A DNA stretch of 64,000 nt from JAEZBP01 sp963832725. Lineage in GTDB: Bacteria > Myxococcota_A > Polyangia > Polyangiales > Sandaracinaceae. The stretch covers positions 434,001-498,000 of the forward strand of contig CAWHVG010000006.1 in the NCBI GenBank assembly GCA_963832725.1, read 5' to 3'. The translations under genes and the position numbers were made by a program. How positions within the stretch are numbered: position 1 is the stretch's first letter; each line of letters begins with the position of its first letter. Below are positions 1 to 9,399 of this stretch, in pieces. The notes under the pieces are model-generated. The model was not told where the DNA came from. It worked only from the letters and a program-made list of their open reading frames with translations, and made no database searches.

Positions 1-212
1 CGTACCTCGATGGTCATGGCCGCGGAGGGTAGCAGTAGGCCGGATCGCTGTCCCATGGGGGCCCGACGCCACGGGGAACGTGCTCACCGCGCCGTACAAC
101 GCTGCCCTGCTCGGTGAGACGGGACGCGGCGCGAGCGGGTCGCGAACCCTCTCCGCGGGCGGGGAACGCTGCGGCACGCCCCGTGCTGCTCCCATTTGGA
201 CATGGGGGTGAC

Positions 213-1682
213 GTGACCACCGTGGATTCTGGACAACTCATCGTGGCGTCGAACCGGCTGCCCGTCGTCGTGCGCCCGGGAGACGACGGCCGACTCGGCG
301 CCGTGCCCGCCTCGGGCGGGTTGGTCTCGGCCATGACGCCAGTGCTCCGCCGGCGCGGCGGCGCATGGGTCGGGTGGCCCGGCGTCACGGGCCAGGCCGA
401 GCGGGACGTGGCTGCGGCGTTGGCCGGCATCGACACCGGCTACGCCATCGCGCCGGTCACGCTCTCGCCCGAGGACCGAGACGCGTTCTACTACGGTTTC
501 TCGAACGAGATCGTCTGGCCGCTCTTTCACGACCTGCAGACCAACTGCAACTTCGATCCGGCCTACTGGGACGCGTACCTGCGCGTGAACCATCGTTTCG
601 CGTGCACCATCGCCGAACGCGTGCGGCATGGCGACGTGATCTGGATACACGACTACCATTTGATCCTGGTCGGCGCGGAGCTCCGCCGCCTCGGTGTCGA
701 CAACCGGATCGGGTTCTTCCTCCACATCCCCTTTCCCGGCGTGGACATCTTCCGCAAGCTCCCCTGGCGCGAGCCCATCGCCGACGGCTTCCTCGCCTAC
801 GATCTGGTCGGGCTGCAGACGGCGCGGGACCGCGCGAACTTCGTCCGCAGCATCGAGAGCGTCCGCTCGCTCGAGGTCGTCTCGCGCGGCCGTGCCGGGC
901 ACGGGACGGTCTATCGGGCGGTCGGACAGCGGCACCGGACGACGGTCGGCGCGTTCCCGATCGGGATCGACTACGCCCGCGAGCAGCGCGACGCCGAGAG
1001 CCCCGAGGCACAAGCGGCGGTGGATCGCTTCGCCCGCGAGCTGGAAGGGCGCATCATCGTGCTCGGCGTCGACCGGCTCGACTACACGAAGGGGGTCCCT
1101 CAGCGCCTCCTGGCCTTCCAGGAAGCCCTCCGCCGCCACCCCGAGCTGCGCGGCAAGGTGACGCTGGTGCAGGTGGTGGTCCCGAGCCGAGAGGAGATCG
1201 CCTGCTACGCCGCGCTCCGCGAGGAGATCGAGCGGCTGGTCGGCCAGATCGACGGCGAGCTGAGCGAGCCGGGCTGGGTGCCGGTCCTCTACATCCACCA
1301 CCCGATCGAGCGCCGGGCGCTCCGCGGTTGGTATCGCGCCGCGCACGTGGCGCTGATCACGCCGCTCCAGGACGGGATGAACCTGGTGGCGAAGGAGTAC
1401 TGCGCCGCCCGCCGCGACGAGCAGGGCGTGTTGATCCTCAGCGAATTCGCCGGCTCGGCCGCCCAGCTCTCGGGCGCAGTGCTGGTCAACCCGAACGACC
1501 GGGTCGGAGTGGCCGACGCCATCGCCGACGCCTGCCGGATGCCGCCGGCCGAACAGCGGGCCCGGATGCAGCGGATGCGGGCGATCGTGCGCGACCGCGA
1601 CGTCTTCTGGTGGGCCGACACCTTTCTCGGTGAGCTCACCGGCGCCGGCGCGAGCCGGGCGGTGAGGCTGGCCGGCAGCTGA
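213..1682 (+). CDS. otsA: trehalose-6-phosphate synthase (GT20)
   Basis: Retaining glucosyltransferase that joins UDP- or ADP-glucose to glucose-6-phosphate to give trehalose-6-phosphate, in the cytoplasm. About 489 aa, the size of single-domain OtsA. Visible family blocks are SNRLP near residue 13, GGLVSAM, WVGWPG, YYGFSNEIVWPLFH, the DYHL motif, FFLHIPFP, the GVDRLDYTKG nucleotide-sugar loop and the C-terminal DGMNLVAKEY block. I chose the GTG at 213, which sits just before the conserved N-terminal strand; the frame stays open upstream to 114, but those residues are low complexity. There is no fused phosphatase domain and no otsB beside it, so the second step must be encoded elsewhere. Intact. 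Confidence 0.95.
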   Translation: MTTVDSGQLIVASNRLPVVVRPGDDGRLGAVPASGGLVSAMTPVLRRRGGAWVGWPGVTGQAERDVAAALAGIDTGYAIAPVTLSPEDRDAFYYGFSNEIVWPLFHDLQTNCNFDPAYWDAYLRVNHRFACTIAERVRHGDVIWIHDYHLILVGAELRRLGVDNRIGFFLHIPFPGVDIFRKLPWREPIADGFLAYDLVGLQTARDRANFVRSIESVRSLEVVSRGRAGHGTVYRAVGQRHRTTVGAFPIGIDYAREQRDAESPEAQAAVDRFARELEGRIIVLGVDRLDYTKGVPQRLLAFQEALRRHPELRGKVTLVQVVVPSREEIACYAALREEIERLVGQIDGELSEPGWVPVLYIHHPIERRALRGWYRAAHVALITPLQDGMNLVAKEYCAARRDEQGVLILSEFAGSAAQLSGAVLVNPNDRVGVADAIADACRMPPAEQRARMQRMRAIVRDRDVFWWADTFLGELTGAGASRAVRLAGS

Positions 1683-1855
1683 CGTCCTGAAAATCGCAGC
1701 GCGGGAGTGGGGCGACCCGCACCGGCCTCCGATCCCGTTCGGGCCGCGGACGCGCGCTTCGCGAGCGGCGAGACTCGAAACGAGCTCGACGCGGGTTGCT
1801 CGGCCGACCGGCTCGGCGTTGCCAGCGGGACCGACGTGCGGCAACGTCCGCAGCG

Positions 1856-3906
1856 ATGCAGTCCCAACCCGGCGTATCGGAGCTCGCGCGGCTGGTCGAG
1901 GAAGCGGCCGGACTCGAGCCCGTGGCGGAGGAAGTGCGCCGGCTGGCCGGTGACCTCCCCCCGGAGCGGGCGCGCGAAGCCCTCCAGCAAGCGTTCGCGA
2001 CCCGCGAGGTCGACGGCGCGACGACGCTGGCGCTGGTGCTGCTGGCGCACGGCGAGCCGCCGCCGGCAGAGGCGATCGAGCGCATCTTCCCGGACGCCAT
2101 CGACGACCGCGCAGCTCAGCTCCTGGTCGCCGCCCACCCCGAGCGCCTGACCATCTTGGAGCGGCTGCTCGGCTCGCGCCGCCTCGACCGCTATCAGCTC
2201 GCCAGCGCGGCCGCGCTCTACACCCACCTCGCCAGCGAGGGCCCCTGGCCGAGCGCGCTGATCGAGATCCTCCGCACGCTGGCGCGCGCCCGGCCGGGCT
2301 GGGTCGGCGAGCACTTCGCCCGGCAGGCCGCGCTGCGCATCGGCGATCCACACCTGGACGAGCTCTACAAGATCGAGCGCGCCAAGGAGAAGCCGGAGCC
2401 GGACCTCTTCCCGGAGCTCGGCCCCGAGCCGGGCATCGATGCGCTGCCCGCCACGCGCTCGCACATCGTGGCCAGCGGGTTCACCGCCCGCCGCGCCACG
2501 CCCAAGGTCGGCCGCAACGACCCTTGCCCCTGCGGGAGCGGCAAGAAGTACAAGAAGTGCTGCGCGGACAAGGAGCGCGGCGAGTCGTGGTCACCCGTGG
2601 CCGGCATCACGATGCGCGAGTACCGGCGGCGGCTGCACGAGTTCGTCGGCGCCGAGGAGATGCTGCGCGAGCACCCGGCCGACCTGGCCCGGCTTCCGCT
2701 CGCCGATCTCTCGACGGAGCAGCTCGACGCCTGCTTCCAGGTCTTCGTCGACTGCGAGCGGATGGAGGACGCGGAGCGCACGCTCGAGCTCTTGTCGGAG
2801 CGCGATCTCGGGGCCGAACCTGACGACCGACAATCTGCGGGCGGAGCTGCTCACGTTCGCGCACGACTGGGGCCACGAGGACGTCGTCCTGCGCCACCTC
2901 GACCGCTTCGAAGATCCGACGAAGGTGCCGCCCTACCTCGCGCTCGGCCGCGAGCTGCGCCACCCGACCGAGCGGACGCTCTCGCTCCTGGAAGCGGAGT
3001 GCCGACCGCACCTGATCGAAGGCGCGCCGCCGCCGATGGAGCTCGCCTACGAGCTGCTCGAGCCCTTCCCCGCGCTCGGCGTGCTGATCGCCCGCGCGTG
3101 CCTCGATTCCGAGCACGCCAAGGACAGCGCGACGCTCCTCCACGAGATCGAGTGGGCGCGCAATCGACTGGGCGCGCCGCCCGACGACCCGGCGTGGGCG
3201 CTCTGGGATCTGATGGTGGAGGAGCGCCGGCTGGCCAAGGCGTCCGACGAGGAGAAGGAGGCGCTGCGGCTGGAGCTGGAGCGCATGCGGGCAGAGGCGC
3301 GCGACGCGCGGGCGGAGGCCCAAGTGCTGGTGCGCGAGCTCGGCAAGCACCGCGAGCAGCTCTCGGAGCTGGAGGACAAGGCGGCGGAGGTCGAGAAGAA
3401 GCCGGCGTCCACGGCGAGAGAGCGCGCCGCGCAGGCGGCCGACGCCGAAGCGGCCCGCCGGCTACGCCAGAAGATCCGCGAGCTGGAGGGTCGGATCCGG
3501 GAGGGCCAGCACGAGCGGGCGGAGCTGCGGCGCCGGGCCGAGGAGGTCGCCAAGCCGGTGGCGGTCGAGCCCGAGGAGACCACGGCGCTCGAGGACGAGG
3601 CGGGCGAGGAGGTGACGCCGCGCGGGCTGCGCATCCCGGTGTGGTCGAGCAAAGCCCGCGACTCGATCGAGAAGCTGCCCTCGAAAGTGGCCGGCGCGGC
3701 GATCGCGGCGGCGGGGGCGCTCGGCGGCGGTCGAGCCGGAGGCCTGGCGCCACGCGAAGCGGCTCGAAGGAATGCACGGCCTCTGCTCGGCCCGCGTCGG
3801 CATCCATCACCGGCTGCTCTTCCGCATGGACGAGGATCACACCCTCGACGTGGAAGAGGTCGTCACCCGCGAGGACCTCGACCGCGCGCTCGCCTCGCGT
3901 CGCTGA
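1856..3906 (+). CDS. SEC-C motif protein with coiled coil and RelE/ParE-like C-terminus, two frameshifts
   Basis: Reconstructed product of about 683 aa that needs three reading frames. The N-terminal ~215 residues are helical; a canonical SEC-C zinc motif (GRNDPCPCGSGKKYKKCC) follows, then a helical region, an Ala/Glu/Arg coiled coil, and a final ~85 residues resembling a RelE/ParE toxin fold (IPVWSSKARDSIEKLP, then KRLEGMHG, RVGIHHRLLFR, VVTREDL). The first shift is in a G4 run at 2810-2813 and the second in a G5 run at 3713-3717; dropping one G at each restores one long frame. ATG 1856 precedes good codon usage. SEC-C modules bind zinc and are found in SecA and in many ribosome- or nucleic-acid-associated proteins. 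The toxin-like assignment is inference from pattern. Confidence 0.6.
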
Positions 3907-3913
3907 CGCGATC

Positions 3914-3942
3914 TGTTGATCCACGATCCACATTGATCAACA
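3914..3942. repeat. 8-bp inverted repeat just after the SEC-C gene
   Basis: TGTTGATC at 3914-3921 is mirrored by GATCAACA at 3935-3942 with a 13-nt spacer. It lies in an unusually AT-rich patch 8 nt after the stop codon. It could be a weak terminator or a protein-binding palindrome for the downstream PRC-barrel gene. There is no U-tract. Confidence 0.35.
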
Positions 3943-4116
3943 TAATCGCCAATCAACACATTCTATCTCCGCGGCTCACCATCGGCTCCGTCGCGCGGAA
4001 CGCGATCGGCCCGCTCGACTGACGCTTCCGGTCCACCCCCCTTTTTGGTATTCATCGCTCCTGCTCGAGTCCGAAGGGCGCTCGGAGCGGGGATGCCAGC
4101 GGGCAACGGAGGGTCG

Positions 4117-4428
4117 ATGAGCCGCGCCAAGTTCTCGGAGCTTTCCGGTAAAGGGGTCATCTCGCAGGACGGGCGAGAGCTCGGCGTCGTTGCCGACTGC
4201 GCGCTCGACCAGGAGGCTTGGCACATCGACACGCTGGTCGTGAAGCTCGACCGCGAGCTGCTCGAGAGCTTCCACATGAAGCGGCCGATGTTCGGGACGC
4301 AGACCGTGCAGATCCCGACGACCTACGTGAGCGGAGTCGGCGACAAGGTCATCCTCCGCAAGACGCTGGAGGAGCTGACCGCGCTGGCGCGGGAAGAGAT
4401 CCGGCGCGAGGCCGAAGCCGCCAAGTAG
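4117..4428 (+). CDS. PRC-barrel domain protein
   Basis: Small protein of 103 aa dominated by one PRC-barrel-like beta domain (GKGVISQDGRELGVVADCAL, then LVVKLDRELLESF, IPTTYVSGVGDKVILRK), followed by a charged C-terminal helix. PRC barrels bind RNA or partner proteins, as in the ribosome maturation factor RimM and photosynthetic reaction-centre H subunits; which applies here cannot be told. ATG 4117 is preceded by a strong GGAGGG ribosome-binding site at 4107-4112, which decides it over the in-frame ATG-like starts upstream. It is transcribed away from the SEC-C gene and converges on the DUF1648-like gene, with two hairpins between them. Confidence 0.75.
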   Translation: MSRAKFSELSGKGVISQDGRELGVVADCALDQEAWHIDTLVVKLDRELLESFHMKRPMFGTQTVQIPTTYVSGVGDKVILRKTLEELTALAREEIRREAEAAK

Positions 4429-4431
4429 ACG

Positions 4432-4470
4432 GCGGGCGGCACGCCCGAGAGCACGCCGCCCGCTCGATGT
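4432..4470. terminator. hairpin repeat copy 1 between convergent genes
   Basis: 39-bp element starting 4 nt after the PRC-barrel stop codon. GCGGGCGGC pairs with GCCGCCCGC across a short loop to give a 9-bp GC stem. The element recurs almost identically at 4531-4569. Its position suggests a bidirectional terminator; no T-tract is present. Confidence 0.5.
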
Positions 4471-4530
4471 TCTCCCGCTCGAGAGCGAGCTCGACCGGCC
4501 GCGCGAGGCCGCCACGACCCGATCGCGGAC

Positions 4531-4569
4531 GCGGGCGGCGCGCCCGAGAGCACGCCGCCCGCCCGATGT
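4531..4569. terminator. hairpin repeat copy 2 between convergent genes
   Basis: Second copy of the 39-bp element, 99 bp downstream of the first and differing at two positions. Here GCGGGCGGCG and CGCCGCCCGC form a perfect 10-bp stem with a 12-nt loop. It ends 15 nt from the stop of the minus-strand gene, fitting termination of that gene. Confidence 0.5.
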
Positions 4570-4583
4570 CGGCGCCACGAGAA

Positions 4584-5207
4584 TCAGCGACGCATGCGGT
4601 GCAGTGCGTAGCTGTACGGCACCGGCGCGAGCGCGCCCGCCATCACCACGCCGAACGCCACCCAGAACCCGAGCGGCGCGGGCGCGAGCAACGCAAGCGG
4701 GACGGCGAGCACGGCGGCGGTCACCATGCTGCGCGCCGCGAAGCGGTGGGTCAGCGACCACACCACCTCGTTCGAGCGAGTCCAGGGCAAGCGCACGCCC
4801 ACCCACGGGTTCGGGCCGACGCGGGGCAACGCCTGGCCGAGGACGGCCAAGAGCACCGCCACAAGCGCCATCACCACGCCGACGTGCATGGCACCGGAAG
4901 GCTCGAGCGCGGCCTGAACCACCAGCGCGTGGAGCCCGAGATGGAACGCGCCGATCGCGACCGTGAGCCGGCCCGCGATCGTGCGCGACCCCGGATGCGA
5001 GGCGGCCAGCCCACCGGCGACGGCGCTGACGAGCGCGCCGAGCAGCGGCGCGAAGAGCAGCCCGAACGCGCGCGGTGCCCAACCGTCGGCGACTCCGCCG
5101 GCGTCCCAGTGGATCGGCATCGGATCCGGCACGCGGCTCCACACCGCGAGGGAGAGACCCAACCCCGCCGCCGCGAGGGCGACACAAGTAGCGAGCACCT
5201 TCCGCAT
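4584..5207 (-). CDS. SdpI/DUF1648-family integral membrane protein
   Basis: 207 aa with about six hydrophobic segments. The N-terminal segment followed by SRVPDPMPIHWDAGGVADGWAPR is the DUF1648 signature (PxHW(D/N)..G..D), and WVGVRLPWTRSNEVVWSLTHRFAAR near residue 125 is the SdpI-type segment. SdpI of Bacillus gives immunity to a secreted toxin; most relatives are uncharacterised membrane proteins. ATG 5207 was chosen because GGAGGC lies 4-9 nt upstream and the hydrophobic segment starts at once; earlier starts would add a basic, unlikely tail. Single gene, convergent with the PRC-barrel gene. Confidence 0.75.
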   Translation of the reverse strand: MRKVLATCVALAAAGLGLSLAVWSRVPDPMPIHWDAGGVADGWAPRAFGLLFAPLLGALVSAVAGGLAASHPGSRTIAGRLTVAIGAFHLGLHALVVQAALEPSGAMHVGVVMALVAVLLAVLGQALPRVGPNPWVGVRLPWTRSNEVVWSLTHRFAARSMVTAAVLAVPLALLAPAPLGFWVAFGVVMAGALAPVPYSYALHRMRR

Positions 5208-5520
5208 CACGCCTCCAATCGGGCGCAAGCTAAGCATCCGGGGCAGGCGGACAATGAAAATCGGGGCGCGCGACGACCGATTTCGAGGGCGCGCCCGTCC
5301 TGCGCCGAGCAACACCGCCGGCGTCGACTGCGCGGTCGTGTCCGCGCTCTCCGCCGAGCCGCAGCGACGTTCGCGCCACCAATCGTGCGGTCCTCGCGAC
5401 GACGCGCGTCACGAGCCGTAGCGCGGACCGCTCCACCGACGGTGCAGGCCTGGCCGCGCGTCACGAGCCGCACCGACCGAGCGGTCCTCGGCGGTGTGCC
5501 TCGGATCCGGGCCGCGCGCG
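5208..5520. repeat. noncoding stretch with degenerate ~52-bp repeats
   Basis: No convincing gene lies between the DUF1648 gene and the kinase. The 14-mer CGCGTCACGAGCCG occurs at 5405-5418 and 5457-5470, with a weaker third copy near 5515, and CGGTCCTCG recurs near the first and third. Open frames through it are Arg-rich and look like repeat translation. Confidence 0.4.
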
Positions 5521-6528
5521 TCAGTCCCGGCCGACCGGCGTGTCCGCGCGACGACGAGTCCTCGTCGAGCGCTGCAAGCCGACGCCGGAGCGCGGACCTC
5601 GGACCTGAATCCCAGACGCTTCGAGGAGCCCGACCAGCGCGGCACGGAACAATCGCACGTCGTCGAAGCGGTCGCGGCGCGCCGGCGCGATCGCGCGCAT
5701 CACCGCGTCGGCAAAGGGCCCCTTCAGGTCGGGACGCCAGACGCTGAGCGGCGTCGGCGGATCCTCGATCACCGCGCGCAGGAGCCCGGCCACCGTCTGC
5801 GAGTCGAAGGGCAGCTCGCCGGCGACCATCTCGTAGAGCACCACCCCGAGCGCATAGATGTCGACCCTGCGATCGAGGTTCCCCTCGCCGCGGGCCTGCT
5901 CCGGCGCCATGTACCCCGGCGTGCCGATCGCGCTGCCGCTCCACGTGATCCGGCCACGCGGATCCGCGCTCCGCGCCAAGCCGAAGTCGAGCAGCTTCGG
6001 CACCATTTGCCCCTCGGTCTCGTGGAGGAAGATGTTCTCCGGCTTCACGTCACGGTGCAGGATCCCCGCGGCGTGCACCGCCTCCAGCCCCTCGGCGATC
6101 GCGACCGCGATCAAGAGCGCCTCCTGGAAGGGCAGCCGCTCCTCGCGACCCATCCGGCGGGCCAGCGTCTCGCCTTCGAGGAGCTCGAGGATCAGGTAGG
6201 GCTCTCTCTCCTCGGTCTGCCCGACCTCGTAGAGCTCGATGACGTTGCGGTGGCGCACCTGCGCGAGCGCCCGTGTCTCGCGCAAGAAGCGCTGCAGCGC
6301 CACCTCGGCATGCGTCCCGACGAAGGCCTCCTCGTGGAACTTCACCACCACTTTGCGCTTGAGCGCGAGCTGCTCCGCGACCCAGACGCTCCCCATCGCG
6401 CCCACGCCGAGAAGCTCCAGCACACGATAGCGACCCGCCAACACGGTGCCTCCGCGGTCCAGAACGTAGGTCTCGGTCTCGCGCGCCACGGGGAGCCGAG
6501 GATCGCACGGGACGTCCCCAACCGGCAA
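5521..6528 (-). CDS. soluble Ser/Thr protein kinase (PknB type)
   Basis: 335 aa Hanks-type kinase. The glycine loop LGVGAMGSVWVAE is at residues 40-52, the ATP-binding Lys is in VVVKF (K63), the catalytic loop is HRDVKPEN (D160), the metal-binding DFG is at 181-183 and GTPGYMAPE at 202-210. It lacks a membrane segment and PASTA or TPR domains; after the kinase fold there is only a basic ~25-residue tail. The start is a TTG at 6528, since an in-frame stop lies upstream and no ATG or GTG precedes the kinase fold. It is divergent from the alpha/beta hydrolase gene with about 70 bp between them. Such orphan kinases are abundant in myxobacteria; its substrate is unknown. Confidence 0.9.
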   Translation of the reverse strand: MPVGDVPCDPRLPVARETETYVLDRGGTVLAGRYRVLELLGVGAMGSVWVAEQLALKRKVVVKFHEEAFVGTHAEVALQRFLRETRALAQVRHRNVIELYEVGQTEEREPYLILELLEGETLARRMGREERLPFQEALLIAVAIAEGLEAVHAAGILHRDVKPENIFLHETEGQMVPKLLDFGLARSADPRGRITWSGSAIGTPGYMAPEQARGEGNLDRRVDIYALGVVLYEMVAGELPFDSQTVAGLLRAVIEDPPTPLSVWRPDLKGPFADAVMRAIAPARRDRFDDVRLFRAALVGLLEASGIQVRGPRSGVGLQRSTRTRRRADTPVGRD

Positions 6529-6600
6529 CGCGGTCGCGCGGACGTACCGCTCGGCCGCACCGGAAGAGTCTCTCCATGCGCGCTACTCTCGCGTCGCGAC

Positions 6601-7545
6601 ATGCAGCCACCTCCCCCTTTCGAGCAGCTCCCCTTCCGCGCTCTGCCCGAGCATCCGCGGCGAGCCCATCACTTCTTCGAGGTCCCGGCGCGCGACGTGG
6701 TGGTCGACTCGCGCCCCTTCGGGCGTGCTCGCATCCACCTCCGCGAGCTCGGCGAGGGACCGCCGCTCTTGCTCGTCCACGGGCTGATGACCAGCAGCTA
6801 CTCGTGGCGCTACGTCCTCCACGACTTCGCGCGGGACTTCCGCGTCATCGCGCTGGACCTGCCCGGCTGCGGCCGGAGCGACAAGCCGGACGCGCAAAGC
6901 TACGGGCCCGGAGCGCTCTCGACCTTTCTCGGCGAGCTGATCGAGACGCTCGGGATCGAGGGGTGCGCCGCGATCGGCAACAGCCTCGGCGGGTATCTCT
7001 GCACCTGGTTGGCCGTCACCCGGCCGGGGGCATTGGGCCGGCTGGTGAACATGCACTCGCCCGCGCAGCCCGAGCTGCGGATGAACGCGCTCCACGCCGT
7101 GTTGGCAATCCCCGGCGTGCGCGGCTTCCTGCGTCGCTGGGTGCATCACGACGTCGAGCGCTGGGCGCACCGGAACGTTCACTACTACGACGGGACGCTC
7201 AAATCGCTCGAGGAAGCCCGCGAGTTCGGCGAGCCGCTGAAGAGCGAGGAAGGCTTCGACGCCTTCTTCCGCTACCTGCAGGAGAGCGTGGCGCCGGCGG
7301 GCTTTCGGGCGCTGGCGGAAAAGCTGCGCGCGCTCCGCGACCGCGGCGAACCCTTCCCGGCGCCGCTGATGCTGCTCTACGCCGCGAACGATCCCCTCGT
7401 CTCGCCCGAGAACGCGCACTACCTCTCGCGACTGGTGCCGAGCGCGCGGCTGGAGTGGCTCGACGAAGCGTCGCACTTCGTGCACGTCGACCTGCCCGAG
7501 GCCGTCGTGCGGATCACCCGCCCCTTCTTGCTCGGCGAAGGCTGA
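6601..7545 (+). CDS. alpha/beta-fold hydrolase
   Basis: 314 aa serine hydrolase. Oxyanion region LLLVHGLMTSSYSWR starts near residue 57, the nucleophile elbow is GNSLGG (S128), the acid is in LLYAANDPLVSPE, and the base in EASHFVHVDLPE. The fold resembles haloalkane dehalogenase/epoxide hydrolase-like enzymes, but the substrate cannot be read from sequence. The frame is open far upstream; ATG 6601 fits the fold and the divergent kinase promoter region. A 19-bp tandem duplication ends the gene. Confidence 0.85.
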   Translation: MQPPPPFEQLPFRALPEHPRRAHHFFEVPARDVVVDSRPFGRARIHLRELGEGPPLLLVHGLMTSSYSWRYVLHDFARDFRVIALDLPGCGRSDKPDAQSYGPGALSTFLGELIETLGIEGCAAIGNSLGGYLCTWLAVTRPGALGRLVNMHSPAQPELRMNALHAVLAIPGVRGFLRRWVHHDVERWAHRNVHYYDGTLKSLEEAREFGEPLKSEEGFDAFFRYLQESVAPAGFRALAEKLRALRDRGEPFPAPLMLLYAANDPLVSPENAHYLSRLVPSARLEWLDEASHFVHVDLPEAVVRITRPFLLGEG

Positions 7546-7564
7546 CTTGCTCGGCGAAGGCTGA
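7527..7564 (+). repeat. 19-bp perfect tandem duplication across the stop codon
   Basis: CTTGCTCGGCGAAGGCTGA occupies 7527-7545 and is repeated exactly at 7546-7564. The first copy encodes the last residues and stop of the hydrolase; the second repeats them in the 3' untranslated region. Confidence 0.9.
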
Positions 7565-7583
7565 CGCGTGCAAAAGGCGCGAG

Positions 7584-7617
7584 GCGCCGAGCCCCGGAGA
7601 GCTCGACGCCTCGGCGC
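7584..7617. terminator. hairpin between convergent genes
   Basis: GCGCCGAG at 7584-7591 pairs with CTCGGCGC at 7610-7617 across 18 nt. It lies between the hydrolase stop and the stop of the minus-strand lipoprotein gene, so it may serve both. No T-run. Confidence 0.4.
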
Positions 7618-7635
7618 GGGAGAGACGAGCCCTGC

Positions 7636-9248
7636 TCAGGGCGTGATGCTCACGTCGTCGACACCGACTCCTTCATTGGTGCCGGAGCCGTCGCTCTGGA
7701 ACGCGACGCGGATGCGCACCGATGCGTTGCCCGCCGCGCCGGTGAGCACGTGCGAGGCGGTGATCCAAGCGCCGGCGCTGCCACTGTCGCCGTCCCACCA
7801 CTGATCGGTGGCGTTGTTGTACCAGTTGGTCCCTTCGCCCGACGCGCCCAGCTTGTTCCAGGTCGCGCCGCCATCGGTCGAGAGCTCCACCCAGGCCCCG
7901 TCGTAACCCGCCTCGGTCTGGTAGATCAGCGAGAACGAGAGCGTCGGATCGGTCGTCGCGGCGCTCATGTCGATGCAGGGCGACTCGAGGTAGCTCATCG
8001 TGTCGTTCGAGTAGTCGCCGGCGAGGTTCGTGACCCACGCGTCGGCACCGGACGCCGCGTCCGAGATGAACGTGCCGGTCGGCGTCCCGAGCTCCCAGAC
8101 GGTGCCCATGCCGGTCGAGAACCAGGCCGCGGCCCCGGAATCGAAGTCCTGCGTGTAGCCGGTTCCGAGCACCGCATCGGCAGAGCGGCTCGCGCTGTCG
8201 TTGACCGACACCAGGTCGCCCGGGACGCTCACCGTGGCCGTGATCATGCTGCCCATCACCGTCTGACCGTACGTGTCGTAGGGCGCGAGCGTCATCGAGA
8301 TCGTGTCCGTGCTCGAGGTGCCGTCGACGACGGTGGTCGAATCGAAGCTCGACACCGTGGTCGAGCCGAGGTTCTGCACCACGACGCGGGTGCCGCAGGC
8401 GTTGGGCAGGCCGGTCACGGTGACGCCGAGATCCGTGCCCTGCAAGATGGCGAAGTCGTCGAACGCCATGCCTTCGTACTCGTACGAGCCGTCGCTCGTG
8501 AAGTGAACCCGGAAGCGGACGTCCGACATGCCGGCGATGCCGAGACACCGGGATCTGCGCGAGGTGCCAGCCGGTGTGCACGCCGGTCCAGACATCGTCG
8601 CTAGGTGTCGTACCAGCCGCCGCCATCACCCATCGCGCCGACCTTGGTCCAGGTGGTGCCCCCGTCGGTGGAGACCTCCAGGAATGCGCCGTCACAGCAG
8701 GCCTGGATATCGTACTGAACTGCCAGCGGACCAGGACGACGCCGCTCGCCGCGCTCAGATCGATCGCAGGTGACTCGACCCAAGAATCCTCGCTCGGCGT
8801 TGTAATCTCCGGTCAGGTTGGTGTCCCAGGCGTTGCCGCCGCTGTAGGCGTTGGTGAAGAGCGGCCCCGCCGGCGTGCCCCACGCCCAGCTCGAGTTGGT
8901 TCCGCCCGACGTCCAGGCCTCGGAGGCCTCGAAGGTCTGGTAGTAGAGCACGGTGAAGGGCGTCGGCGGCGCACCGCCGTCCGTGGAAGCGTCCGCCACT
9001 CCGCCGTCGACCGCGCCGTCCGTCCCGGTCGCCGCGTCACCGCCGCCGTCCATCCCCGTCGCCGCGTCGCCAGCGCCACCGTCGACGGCGGCGTCCATCG
9101 GCCCAGCGTCCGGCGGTGGCGTCGTCGCGTCCAAGCCACCGTCGGGTAGCATCGCGGCGTCCCCGCCGTCGGCGTGATCCTTCTTGTTGTCGCAAGCGAC
9201 CAGCGCGAGCGCGAGGCTGGCGGCGATCAAAAACCGCAAAGCGTGCAT
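7636..9248 (-). CDS. secreted lipoprotein with two MAM-like beta-sandwich domains, frameshifted
   Basis: Reconstructed from several frames. The start MHALRFLIAASLALALVACDNKK is a lipoprotein signal with Cys at residue 19; ATG 9248 has GGAGGG 6 nt upstream. About 60 residues of Asp/Gly/Ala-rich linker follow. Then come two copies of a ~200-residue beta domain (FE/DSG..W, DxWxTNLxGDY, ESPxIDxSAA, DGAxxEVSTDGGxTWxKxG), separated by a CARDB-like segment (GTRVVVQNLGSTTVSSF). Frame changes are needed near 8785, 8722, 8603 and 8545; the rest reads cleanly. The domain resembles adhesin/immune-inhibitor-A type carbohydrate-binding modules. Probably displayed on the cell surface. Confidence 0.65.
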
Positions 9249-9399
9249 CGAAGACCCTCCCAGGTTTGCGAGCAGAGCGCGAGCGTCTGCCCGCACGGCG
9301 CGCTTCTAGACGCCCGCTGGCTACCGGCAACACAGGCACATTCGGCGAGTTTTCATTCGACGCTGGGTTCGTCCTCATTCCGGGTACGCGCCCGCCGGG

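Noticed and set aside
84..2351. 755-codon minus-strand frame over otsA and the SEC-C gene
   Set aside because: otsA on the other strand has complete family motifs; this frame is its complement.
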